From Candidatus Nitrospira allomarina (GTDB taxonomy: Bacteria > Nitrospirota > Nitrospiria > Nitrospirales > UBA8639): a DNA stretch of 64,000 bases. The DNA is taken from NCBI RefSeq assembly GCF_032050975.1, contig NZ_CP116967.1:2663001-2727000 (forward strand), read 5' to 3'. Below the pieces are notes generated by a model. That model was given only the letters and a program-made list of their open reading frames with translations. It ran no database searches and was not told the DNA's origin. A program made the position numbers and the translations under genes. This document shows, one piece after another, positions 26,757-34,449 of the stretch (position 1 is its first letter; every line of letters begins with the position of its first letter).

Positions 26757-27506
26757 AAAAATGGGGAAAAGATCATGGAAAGCATAAATGACTCATTACT
26801 TTAGGAAAATAATGAGCATACGAGAAAGATTTACAGAGTGAGTGGTGTAGGTGTACGAATCATGCCAGAAAAAATGATGCAACTTTGCCAGTTTAGCTCT
26901 GCCAGACAGCATGTTCAACCTGGGGTGGGGTGATCATCAAAAACTAGTAATTCCTTTGAAATGAAAAGGTTGTATAGGGCTGAAATGGTAAAACTCATGG
27001 AACACCCAAGGAAAGCCTTACACGGACAGCCTGAAGGTCGGGCCCCCATTGCTCTGGACGCTCCCGGATTTCATCTCACTTAAAAACCTAGTTCTTCAGA
27101 GGATGACGTGGGTAAATGTATCAGCCAATGGTTGAGGCCATATGCATGGAGGTTCAAGTGCCCACCGATGCGGAACAGGTTCAGGGCTCGCAGGCCCCTG
27201 TTGGCGGTTCCGCCCCACACTTAACCAGGGTGATGGCAATCATTAGGTCAACCATCCGAACGTGTTGAGACTGCGGAATATAGACGGATTTGCATGAAGA
27301 ATATTTGGAAAACAGTCTTCGCTTTATACATTCCGATGCCGGTAACGATTCACTGTTCAGACTCTTTCATTGCATGGATATATGCCCGTTGTAAATGGAA
27401 AGTTTATCTAGTGAGGAAGACCGGATCTTCATTCATAATTGACCAGATTTTCATCGGCAATGGTTGGGCTATATATTCAGTTGATCAAAATTGAAAGGAG
27501 GAGCTC
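26757..27506. other. Long intergenic stretch with one stable hairpin
   Basis: 750 bases between the cobalamin-sensor operon and the small exported gene at 27507. It holds short ORFs without ribosome sites (the longest 27294-27494) and a GC-rich hairpin, entered separately. A degenerate match to the AGGGTT motif (CTAGGTTTTTAAG on the minus strand near 27085) precedes the cobalamin-sensor gene at long distance. Confidence 0.5.
27171..27212. other. GC-rich nested hairpin of unknown role
   Basis: CGGAAC pairs with GTTCCG; inside it GGGC-loop-GCCC pairs, with an intermediate CAGG/CCTG helix. No poly-T follows on either strand, and it does not match a riboswitch, SRP RNA or tRNA that I know. Confidence 0.35.
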
Positions 27507-27842
27507 ATGCGAAGACAGAAATGGAACGGTTCATTTGTGGGTGTTGCGATGATCCTGTTCGTGGTGGCACCGGGCGTGATTCCTTATCATAGTCATGCCT
27601 CTGCACCTGACCAAAAGGAAGTGGCTCCTGTTGCGTCGGGAGTAGTGGAAGGCCGGGTCATTGAAGTAGAACGGTTGACTCTCGTGATGGAAAAATCAGA
27701 CGGAGAAGTCGTTCGCGTTCCCATGCCGGGAAAAAGCGGGGAATCTTCTGCCGACTTTGAAAAAGGAGATTACATCGAGGTCGCCATATCTCCGGAGGGA
27801 ATAACTACCTCTGTCAGAAAGGTTGCAAAAACGGAAAACTGA
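27507..27842 (+). CDS. Small exported protein
   Basis: 111 residues; signal peptide (VGVAMILFVVAPGVIPYHSHA) and a C-terminal domain of about 65 residues with a likely small beta-barrel pattern: VVEGRVIEVERLTLVMEKS, VVRVPMPGK, FEKGDYIEVAISPEG, TTSVRKV. This alternation resembles OB-like or SH3-like exported proteins, but I cannot name the family. Start ATG 27507 follows AAAGGAGGAGCTC, a strong ribosome site. Confidence 0.7.
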   Translation: MRRQKWNGSFVGVAMILFVVAPGVIPYHSHASAPDQKEVAPVASGVVEGRVIEVERLTLVMEKSDGEVVRVPMPGKSGESSADFEKGDYIEVAISPEGITTSVRKVAKTEN

Positions 27843-27939
27843 CAGACATAATAAGAAAAATTTCGGGATTAGGGAACCTTGGAGAACCCACCCCTGAAAT
27901 TAACCTAGGCTCCGTTGTTTGGAAGAAAGTGAGGTTTTC

Positions 27940-28107
27940 TTGATAAGTCCCGTCTGCGCTCATCCCGCTTGTTCCTGCCAGAATTCTGAGGGTGAGGAGT
28001 ACTGTTCGGAAGAATGCGCAAATGTGATTACTGCTCCGGTAGGAAAATGCCGGTGTGGTCATGATAGTTGTGAGGGTTATTTAAAATATCGAGATGCCTC
28101 GTCGTAA
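27940..28107 (+). CDS. Metallothionein-like small protein
   Basis: 55 residues with eight cysteines and two histidines in the order CAHPACSC, YCSEECA, KCRCGHDSC. This matches the bacterial SmtA-type metallothionein pattern (CxCxxCxC ... YCSxxCA ... CxCGHxxC), proteins that bind Zn, Cd or Cu in a cysteine cluster. The TTG at 27940 is chosen because GAGG lies five bases before it; a TTG at 27919 in frame lacks a site. It follows the exported protein gene by about 100 bases on the same strand. No ArsR/SmtB-type regulator is adjacent; the only one in the window is at 40961. Confidence 0.75.
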   Translation: MISPVCAHPACSCQNSEGEEYCSEECANVITAPVGKCRCGHDSCEGYLKYRDASS

Positions 28108-28110
28108 ACA

Positions 28111-28257
28111 TCAATTAGGTGTGCTAAGGGTATGTAGGAGTTGGTAGTCGAGAATTTCATTTTGTTGACGCAAGAGATTCGCAAGTTCGGTGGGTATTTC
28201 AATGGCGAGACGTGATCGCCGGGGTAATGCTTCCATCAATAGGAAAGGATTCCTCAT
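28111..28257 (-). CDS. Possible 48-residue protein
   Basis: A short minus-strand ORF, not usually reported. The sequence RRSRLAIEIPTELANLLRQQ is amphipathic and looks coding, reminiscent of the start of antitoxin-like or ribbon-helix-helix proteins; the rest is NEILDYQLLHTLSTPN. Start may be ATG 28257 or 28236; neither has a clear ribosome site. It is convergent with the metallothionein gene, three bases apart. It could be the tail of a decayed gene. Confidence 0.3.
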   Translation of the reverse strand: MRNPFLLMEALPRRSRLAIEIPTELANLLRQQNEILDYQLLHTLSTPN

Positions 28258-28555
28258 CCTTCATATGAGCCAACGGCGATCCTAATAGACGGTTAAAATA
28301 AAATAGAAAATCACCAATACATCATTTCCAGACCATGGTATTCTGTAGCATCCCATAAATACCCCAGCCTCTTTTCCTCCTTCAATATTGTTTGCCTGGA
28401 ATCCTCTAGCCAAAGACCAATCATCCCAATAATTTTTAAAAAATTCGGATCAGGGATTAGCCCGTAACAAGTTTATGGACCAGTATTAGGGCTTTTTTGC
28501 TCATAACCGTGAGAAAGCAAAACCTTCAATGGCCACCTGTTAAAAATTCACCAGG

Positions 28556-29104
28556 TTATTCGGGAGCAGCGAAGGTGGCGGAGGACTGCGAATGCCTTGA
28601 ATTCTCGGCCAGAGGATTTGATGGGAGACTGCGTTCGACCTGAGGCGAACAGGGCATTTGGACCAATGAAAAGCGGCCCCCCGATTGAGTTGGAGAATGG
28701 TTGTCTTCTATTCGGGTATACCACCACCGGCCTTCTGCCAGTTTGCCGGAGGATGACAGGCGAAGATCAAACTCCCCTTCGCGATCGTTTTGGGTTTGGT
28801 ACCATTTGCCTTGCCACCGGCCGTTATCGAGTTTCGTCGTCAACAAACGTCCCCCTTGCCATTCATACCCGCCGTGGCCTTCCCGATTGAGGGTTAAGCA
28901 ATACGCACCGTTTTCATCACGGTATTCCCATGTCCCCGCAAGATCCGATTTCTTGATTGAAGACGGTTGCACATCTTGACCCGGTGCATGCACCTGAGGC
29001 TCGGGAGGGTTGGTGCGACAGCCAAAGAACACAAATTGAATTACGAGAAAGACTCCTACCATTTTCCATTTGCGTAAATGGACCGTTTGTAGTTTTTTAA
29101 TCAT
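28556..29104 (-). CDS. Lipoprotein of unknown function
   Basis: 182 residues. The N-terminal KMVGVFLVIQFVFFGC is a lipoprotein signal with Cys at the cleavage site. The mature part contains a probable small beta-domain: LAGTWEYRDENGAYCLTLNR, WQGGRLLTTKLDNGRWQGKW, EGRWWYTRIEDN, rich in Trp and Gly, like lipocalin-type or extracellular ligand-binding sandwiches. The C-terminal 35 residues are low complexity. No family assignment. Start ATG 29104. Confidence 0.65.
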   Translation of the reverse strand: MIKKLQTVHLRKWKMVGVFLVIQFVFFGCRTNPPEPQVHAPGQDVQPSSIKKSDLAGTWEYRDENGAYCLTLNREGHGGYEWQGGRLLTTKLDNGRWQGKWYQTQNDREGEFDLRLSSSGKLAEGRWWYTRIEDNHSPTQSGGRFSLVQMPCSPQVERSLPSNPLAENSRHSQSSATFAAPE

Positions 29105-29730
29105 GATCCGACCTTCTACGTGCTGCTCTAAAGTTGGAAGATACTACCGTTACTTAAAACATCTCTGCCGGACAGCCGGGAGTTTCCGGCCTTATACACA
29201 GGTCACTCCGGATTGTCCGGTCCGATGAGAGGACAATGGAGCAGCGGTCAGGCGCCAGACCGGGTTCCTGTGGAAGGGGAATGACGGCACGTCTTTTGGG
29301 GCCACTCCAGACCAATTACATCAAAATGGTGATACATCTGCACCTGGCAAATACCCTGGGAGGGAAGCTTCATGCGCCGATCCCATCCTCATCAGGTCAT
29401 GTATCGGATTGAGGGTAGTAAGGTTTACTGAACCGGCGTATGTCATAGCCTGTTTCAAAATCATGTCAGGCCGGCTTGAGGGTTGCCGGTAAAATAGCCC
29501 GGCTCTCAACTTTTATCCGACGAAAGATCTAGGCAGGCAGGAGACCATTGACGGTCCGACTGACGGTCCGACTTTACAGTGAAATGTCTGTATGATTCGC
29601 GGACACGGATGCATTTAGTTAAAGGAAGACTCAAGTGTATTTTCACGTTTATTCCAGGGTTCCTTGCAGTGTTCGGGTGAGCAAAAAACTATTACATTCC
29701 GATGAAGTTTTTTGATCCTGGAGATATATC
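29105..29730. other. Intergenic stretch, no gene recognised
   Basis: About 625 bases. Two tandem copies of GACGGTCCGACT (29549-29573) and a degenerate motif copy on the minus strand (CCAGGGTATTTGCCAGG, near 29348) are the only patterns seen; ORFs lack ribosome sites. Confidence 0.5.
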
Positions 29731-29750
29731 TAGGGTTTTAATGGTCAATG
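29731..29750 (+). promoter_or_regulatory. AGGGTT-N6 motif, copy 8 (partial)
   Basis: CTAGGGTTTTAATG followed by GTC instead of AGT; about 90-100 bases upstream of the DksA-type gene at 29833, same direction. Confidence 0.3.
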
Positions 29751-29832
29751 GGATGAATCGGAAAGAAGGTCCTGATGGATCGCCGGTATCATTTCAATAA
29801 CACAAGGCTCATGCAAACAAGGAGTTACTGTT

Positions 29833-30234
29833 ATGAGGGAGATGGCTCACGAGGTTATTTCTGAAGGGCGAGACGAAGGACTACGGCAGATGTTGTTAGA
29901 GAAGAAAAATGAAGTTCAAAAACAAATCGATGATCTGATTCTCCAGCGTCGTGATGAACAGGAACGGTGGCGAGGGGAACCGGGTATGGATGATCAGGAT
30001 AGGGCTTACCGTGATAGTTCAGCTGATCAACTCCTTTCATTGCTGGAAATTCGACACCGGATGAGGGTGAACCTTGATGAAGCATTGACCCGCCTCCGGG
30101 AAGGGACCTATGGGTTTTGCAATGAATGTGGAGAGCCGGTCAGTAATGCGCGGCTTAAGGCTTTACCTTTTGCGAAAACCTGTTTTGACTGTCAGAATGT
30201 GATCGAGGGACTTGAAAAAGTCGCGCGAGGTTAG
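29833..30234 (+). CDS. DksA/TraR-type zinc-finger protein
   Basis: 133 residues: a long coiled coil (about 15-95, LLEKKNEVQKQIDDLILQRR and later LSLLEIRHRMRVNLDEAL) and a C4 zinc finger FCNECGEPVSNARLKALPFA then KTCFDCQ. This is the DksA/TraR architecture, in which the coiled coil enters the RNA polymerase secondary channel. The usual DxxDxA acidic tip is not clearly present; DDQDRAYRDS (near 50-60) may correspond. Start ATG 29833 follows ACAAGGAGTTACTGTT. Likely a transcription-modulating or stress protein. Confidence 0.85.
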   Translation: MREMAHEVISEGRDEGLRQMLLEKKNEVQKQIDDLILQRRDEQERWRGEPGMDDQDRAYRDSSADQLLSLLEIRHRMRVNLDEALTRLREGTYGFCNECGEPVSNARLKALPFAKTCFDCQNVIEGLEKVARG

Positions 30235-30323
30235 GTCACCGGACCTCAACAGGAATAGTGGAGATGAGCGGTAGCTTAAGGAAACGGCAGCAGTGTTCAG
30301 GCGCATCCAAGAAGTTTGTTTAT

Positions 30324-30629
30324 TTAGCGTTTCCGTCTCTGCATGGCCACCCCATACGAGGGCCGGGGACGAGGCACCCGCTCCGCTTGATGAGAGGTGG
30401 GCAACAGTTCCTTTTGGTTTTTTAGGATCACCGGATCAATCACATTGCCGCACTGTATACAGTGTTTGGTGGTGATCCACAATTCTCCTTCGGGGTTGGC
30501 TACATCCAAACAGTATCCCTTAATGAGGAGGCCTCCACATCGATCACAAGACGATTGATTCATCATGTGGGCAATTTCATTTTCGACCTTATGGGCTGCG
30601 GTAGAGGGTTTTTTTGTTGTCGGTGGCAT
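30324..30629 (-). CDS. Small zinc-ribbon protein, paralogue of 9905-10210
   Basis: 101 residues. Two CxxC knuckles, SCDRCGG and HCIQCGNVIDPVIL, spaced as in the other copy, with a basic Thr/Lys-rich N-terminus (PPTTKKPSTAAHK). AAGAGG lies seven bases before ATG 30629. Convergent with the DksA-type gene. The function is unknown, but the pair shows the family is expanded in this genome region. Confidence 0.7.
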   Translation of the reverse strand: MPPTTKKPSTAAHKVENEIAHMMNQSSCDRCGGLLIKGYCLDVANPEGELWITTKHCIQCGNVIDPVILKNQKELLPTSHQAERVPRPRPSYGVAMQRRKR

Positions 30630-31167
30630 GGCATACCTCTTTACTCGTTAAGTACATAAGTGAAGTTGATCATCCAACATTAATGTTAAATGTCACCCTA
30701 GAGTGGAATTTCCCTCATGACAACTGCATAGATCCCTGGCTTTTGGATAATGACGAAGACCCTGGGATTCCGCCAGAATAAAGGGGAACTCCGGATTTCC
30801 TGAGCAAATAAACACCAGCTTGTAAGGAGGGACCTTTGAGCGTGCCTTCCCGGATTGGGAAATCTCATTTGAAACTTTATGTTTGAGGTCGAACGATTAT
30901 TCCCCCTCACTTTTCTACTGTATCACCCGGAGAGATTTTGGCCCCATAGGCATGTCTTCACGATTGAATGATTAACAATTTCGTAAGGGCTTTTCTGGAC
31001 TTCTTGCTCAAGGTCGGACTGGATTTGTCCGTTCACAGAAAAGTTACTTCATGATATTTATTAGGCAGATTATGCGATTCCGGTACAATCTGTTTGGTTC
31101 AAGCGGGGCAGGTTTGAGTACCCCAATTTTACAGACAAAATTTATCCACATTTACCGAGGAAACTCC
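30630..31167. other. Intergenic stretch with a degenerate motif copy
   Basis: About 540 bases. AAGGGCTTTTCTGGAC near 30985-31000 resembles the AGGGTT motif and points to the YtxH-like gene. No other gene or hairpin was supported. Confidence 0.4.
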
Positions 31168-31485
31168 ATGAAACAATACGACAGAGATGCTACACCAGGA
31201 AAAATGGTCAGTGTGTTCATCACGGGGATAATCATTGGAACCGTGACGACGTTTTTGTTATGTCCGCAATCCGGGCGGGAATCACGTGGTCAAATTCGTG
31301 ATTATGTCCGTCGAAAAGGAGAAGATTTGAACGATCTGCAGGAAAGAACCGTTGAGACGTACCAAGACATCGTGTCCGGGACTCGGAAGGGATGGGAAGA
31401 TATTCAGGAGACGATTCAAGATGCAGTACATGCGGGAATGGATGAATTTCGTAAGGAGTTGAACGACATAAAAAGCAAAGTATAG
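31168..31485 (+). CDS. YtxH-like protein
   Basis: 105 residues: a single hydrophobic helix (MVSVFITGIIIGTVTTFLLC) followed by the PQSGRESRGQIRDYV motif and a long charged coiled coil (RRKGEDLNDLQERTVETYQD and further). This arrangement, with Gly-rich membrane helix then a P(K/Q)SGxExR motif, is the YtxH/general-stress family. Function is unknown; homologues are induced by general stress. Start ATG 31168 (ACCGAGGAAACTCC upstream); the longer ORF from 31051 adds 39 improbable residues. Confidence 0.75.
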   Translation: MKQYDRDATPGKMVSVFITGIIIGTVTTFLLCPQSGRESRGQIRDYVRRKGEDLNDLQERTVETYQDIVSGTRKGWEDIQETIQDAVHAGMDEFRKELNDIKSKV

Positions 31486-32166
31486 TGGATTGGCAAGAGT
31501 GTCGCGTGCTTCAAAAACGTCGGAGAATGATCCTGTTTTGATAGTGGATATTAAATTTGTTTTTCCCCGTGGTCTTGCCACGGGGATATGCATTGTTGCT
31601 TAGTGTTAGGAAAGCAAAATCTGTGTCTTGTGTGGCAAGTGAGCTCTGCCCAGGGTGAAACGTAATGGCACATTTTATAGAAGTCCCGCTGTCCTTCCTT
31701 GTGCCCTTGTGCCCAAAAATTGCATGCGGTGCACCCCCTGATTTCATTAAATCACCCAGGCACAAAACAGGAAGTGCCAAGGTTGGTTTTGTGTTCATAC
31801 GCGCATTTGTCGATCTAACAATTTGAGCGCGGTCGATCCTGATCCATCTTAAGTATCACCAGGCCTCCACGGAAGTTCGCCACATATTCGGCATGGTCGT
31901 GTCGTCCTTTCCCTGCAACCGGAGAATGTGTCCGGTGGGGCTGATTGAAAGTCTTGCGCATGCCTGTTGGCTGGGTTTTTAGTGTGTGATTTCTGGGGTG
32001 TGGAGTAAGCGTCGATAGGGAATATTGCAGGAGGTCGCGAATCGATGTGGCATCACTTGACCAAATGCCTGATTACAAGGTTGCGACAGGACTGGATAGC
32101 GATGCCAGCCAGACCCTCATTCGGCCGGGAAGGGGGTGGGAACTATCGTCATGCTTTGCCCGAAAA
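31486..32166. other. Intergenic stretch with one hairpin
   Basis: About 680 bases. CCCCGTGG-loop-CCACGGGG at 31565-31585 may help terminate the YtxH-like gene, but the T-run is on its upstream side. The ORF at 31511-31798 (minus) lacks a ribosome site. Nothing else was recognised. Confidence 0.45.
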
Positions 32167-32694
32167 TTAGTGAGATGGTTGGATAGGCGTATATTCCGGA
32201 GGATTTTCGGCTCGCGTCGGGGACCATTGAACGGCGACCACTCTTATTATGGCCAATACCACTAATATTCCACCCAGGATCATCCATTGCTCCAGATGGG
32301 CTTCCGAAAACCATTTCGAGATAATTTCGGTCAGCATGACCACGAGAATCGTATCGACAATGAACGTGACTTTGACCCGTCCCTCGGAAAAATAAGTGAC
32401 GGTGGTTTTAAACACCTCAACAATCGCGAGAATAATCAATGTGTCCACGATGAGTTGACGAAAGACCTGTTCAAGGGGTTCCGTGAAAAGGGCTTCCAAA
32501 TTCAGAAAAATTCTCAGGACACCTCCAGCAAGCCCTACGAGGATGGTGACAATTAATAAACTCAGGACGGCTTTGATGCCTTTCATCCAGAAATGATTCA
32601 GGTCGGCCTCCAACGCCTTGGCCAGCCACGCGGATGACTGTTGAAAGGAGCTATTGAACAAGGATGGATCGGTAGAGGGAATCGTAGCTTTCAT
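32167..32694 (-). CDS. psiE: PsiE-family membrane protein
   Basis: 175 residues with four hydrophobic helices (AVLSLLIVTILVGLAGGVL, LIVDTLIILAIVEVFKTTV, VTFIVDTILVVMLTEIIS, WMILGGILVVLAIIRVVAV) and the YFSEGRVKVTFIVDT signature of the PsiE (phosphate-starvation-inducible) family. The role is unknown; in E. coli psiE is Pho-regulated. It directly follows the CBS-domain gene, whose stop is four bases from this ATG, so they form an operon. A Pho-box-like repeat lies upstream of the CBS gene, consistent with the name. ATG 32694 chosen: AAAGGA is upstream at a long spacing; a TTG at 32718 would overlap the CBS gene. Confidence 0.82.
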   Translation of the reverse strand: MKATIPSTDPSLFNSSFQQSSAWLAKALEADLNHFWMKGIKAVLSLLIVTILVGLAGGVLRIFLNLEALFTEPLEQVFRQLIVDTLIILAIVEVFKTTVTYFSEGRVKVTFIVDTILVVMLTEIISKWFSEAHLEQWMILGGILVVLAIIRVVAVQWSPTRAENPPEYTPIQPSH

Positions 32695-32698
32695 GTCT

Positions 32699-33082
32699 TT
32701 ATAATTCATCCTTTGCAACAGGAACTAATAAATCGCGAACCGAAAGCATCCCGAACACCTGGGCCTTATTGCCTACCACTAAATGTCTCGTGTGAGCCGC
32801 CTGCATGATCCCGGCAGCCTCAAAGATCGACTCCGATTCATTAATGGAAACAAGGGGGCTGCTCATGATATCTCCGACCTGGATATATTCTGCAGGGAAG
32901 TGAAAGGCCACGACCTTTCTTACGATATCGCTTTCAGTCACAATGCCCACGAGCTCTTCCCCGCGTTTCACCAACAGGCTTCCAATTTTGCGGATTCGCA
33001 TCAGGTTGGCGGCCACGGAAACCGCCTGGGTGAACTCCACGCAAGCCAGTTCTCTCGTCATTAACTGTTCAACTCGTACCAT
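32699..33082 (-). CDS. Tandem CBS-domain protein
   Basis: 127 residues forming two CBS motifs (VEQLMTRELACVEFTQAVSV.. GIVTESDIVRKVV and VGDIMSSPLVSINESESIF.. GMLSVRDLLV). Such Bateman modules bind adenine nucleotides and sense energy state. Strong start: AAAGGAGAAAACC before ATG 33082. First gene of the operon with PsiE. A CBS-PsiE pairing suggests nucleotide sensing of phosphate or energy limitation, an inference. Confidence 0.88.
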   Translation of the reverse strand: MVRVEQLMTRELACVEFTQAVSVAANLMRIRKIGSLLVKRGEELVGIVTESDIVRKVVAFHFPAEYIQVGDIMSSPLVSINESESIFEAAGIMQAAHTRHLVVGNKAQVFGMLSVRDLLVPVAKDEL

Positions 33083-33144
33083 GGTTTTCTCCTTTGTTCA
33101 TATGAAGGTTCATGATGGAATGTACCGCTTTGGTATTAAATCTG

Positions 33145-33173
33145 TGTCGCAAGTATGTGACGCATGTGTAACA
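33145..33173 (-). promoter_or_regulatory. Pho-box-like 11-base direct repeats upstream of CBS-psiE
   Basis: Reading the minus strand: TGTTACA, CGTCACA, TGCGACA, starting exactly 11 bases apart (plus-strand starts 33167, 33156, 33145). A TAATAC-like -10 follows downstream. The spacing fits PhoB binding sites. Confidence 0.55.
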
Positions 33174-33238
33174 TTTCATCTGGCCCCCTCCTTTTGCGGT
33201 GAAAGTCTAGGGTAGAATGCCTCGGAAAGGGAGGGCGG

Positions 33239-33985
33239 ATGAATATGTTTGATTGGAGGCATATCGGTATGAAACGATCGGCAAGGTTGATGGGACTGGT
33301 GGTGGTGGGGGGGATCTTTTTGGGAGGGTGTCAGACGCCCCAGTTTCAAACGTTGAAAATTTTAGATACTCCCAATCGTGTGGTGGCGCTACAGGCTATG
33401 CGGGATGCCTATGGTGGAAAAGGCTATGATCATCCCGTGTCTTTCACAAACGAGGAAATGATTCAAATTTTGCAGGGCATCCGGGCGGAAAAAGCAGGTC
33501 TATACCGTGGTTCGTCCTCCGGGAGTTCCTCGACGCATCCCGTATTCAGCCCATCAGAAATTCAATTTTTTGCTCCCTTGATTGTGAAAGGGTTGAGTCA
33601 AGCCACTCCGGAAGAAATGGTCACCTTCTTCGAAACTGCTGAAATTGAAACGGATGATCTTGAAAAGAATTTTGCCATCACCACCTCGGGCGGATTCTAT
33701 GTAGCCGGGGGGAATTTCCACGTTGTGGTGAGCAATCTTTCCGTTAAAACTCCACTCTGGCAGGATACGCAGAGATCGAGTTATGACGTAGACGCGGTTC
33801 GCACCAATTCTCTTGAGCAATTAAAACCTCAGCCGGGTCTGCTGGTTTTTGAGCCGCGGGAGTTTTTGGTGGAGTCCGCCGATGGAGAAATCGGGAGCTT
33901 TTTAAAAGGCAAGCCCTGGCAAGCCGCCATTCGGTATCGGGATTTTTTAAAGCATTCCCTCGCTTCCCCGTCACAGAAGAATTAA
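33239..33985 (+). CDS. Lipoprotein of unknown function
   Basis: 248 residues. RSARLMGLVVVGGIFLGGC is a lipoprotein signal (GGIFLGGC, Cys near residue 31). The mature protein has an alternating pattern with AMRDAYGGKGYDHP, FSPSEIQFFAPLIVKGL, FAITTSGGFYVAGGNFHVVV and PGLLVFEPREFL. I do not recognise the family. Starts at ATG 33239 or 33245 after GGGAGGGCGG. Its 5' region is divergent from the CBS-psiE promoter. Confidence 0.65.
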   Translation: MNMFDWRHIGMKRSARLMGLVVVGGIFLGGCQTPQFQTLKILDTPNRVVALQAMRDAYGGKGYDHPVSFTNEEMIQILQGIRAEKAGLYRGSSSGSSSTHPVFSPSEIQFFAPLIVKGLSQATPEEMVTFFETAEIETDDLEKNFAITTSGGFYVAGGNFHVVVSNLSVKTPLWQDTQRSSYDVDAVRTNSLEQLKPQPGLLVFEPREFLVESADGEIGSFLKGKPWQAAIRYRDFLKHSLASPSQKN

Positions 33986-34155
33986 GGGAAATGCGATAAG
34001 GTTTTTCCTCTCATGTGACGGTGGTATAGGTGAGAGGGGCTTTGGTCTGATTCTGAGGCGTAGAGAGTGCTTGGGTAAGCTGCCCGCCCCCTTCATGAAG
34101 CCTGTTGTCTAATTTGTGGACGAGAGGCTTGCAAGGAAAATCCGGTGACCATCAA

Positions 34156-34362
34156 TTAGAGTTCCTCCGCAATATCCGTCATATGATCGCCGGCACGTTC
34201 CAACCCCTTAGCGATAAATAATCGTTGTGTTCTGTCTGGAAGGTTCCTGGTTTTCTTGCTCATGATGCGGAGCAGTTGCTGAAACAAATTGTCGTATCCG
34301 GGATATTCGCAGTCTGGTCGTAGGAGATCGCGCGCGTTTCCATTTCATCGATAGAGACAATG
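34156..34362 (-). pseudogene. phoU: Remnant of phoU (3' end)
   Basis: Reading the minus strand, the last 62 codons before the TAA at 34156 encode YDNLFQQLLRIMSKKTRN, PDRTQRLFIAKG, LERAGDHMTDIAEEL, which match the C-terminal helix and LERxGDHxxxIAE signature of PhoU. Upstream in that frame is a TGA; a different frame of the preceding bases gives SIDEMETRAISYDQ, another PhoU-like stretch, so a frameshift separates the two. About two thirds of a normal PhoU (some 220 residues) is missing. It sits at the 3' end of the pst-porin operon, where phoU usually lies, so it is probably the decayed original copy. Confidence 0.72.
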
Positions 34363-34366
34363 GAAG

Positions 34367-34408
34367 AACAGGCCTCTTCCGGATATTAAAAACCGAGAGA
34401 GGCCTGTT
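34367..34408 (-). terminator. Hairpin behind the porin gene
   Basis: AACAGGCCTCT and its exact complement AGAGGCCTGTT with a 20-base loop, 41 bases downstream of the porin stop at 34450. T-rich tract on the minus strand is short (TCTTCC), so termination strength is uncertain. Confidence 0.5.
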
Positions 34409-34449
34409 TTGTGGGACGAGAGGAGGAGTGCCTTTGCGTCCCGGTAAAT

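Noticed and set aside
27140-27260. Riboswitch or SRP RNA
   Set aside because: No conserved core of any class I know; only a generic hairpin remains.
27294-27494. 66-codon plus-strand ORF
   Set aside because: No ribosome site and no recognisable motif.
29548-29575. Tandem GACGGTCCGACT as a CRISPR-like repeat
   Set aside because: Only two adjacent copies, no spacers.
31511-31798. 95-codon minus-strand ORF
   Set aside because: No ribosome site; antisense side of a hairpin-containing gap, no family pattern.
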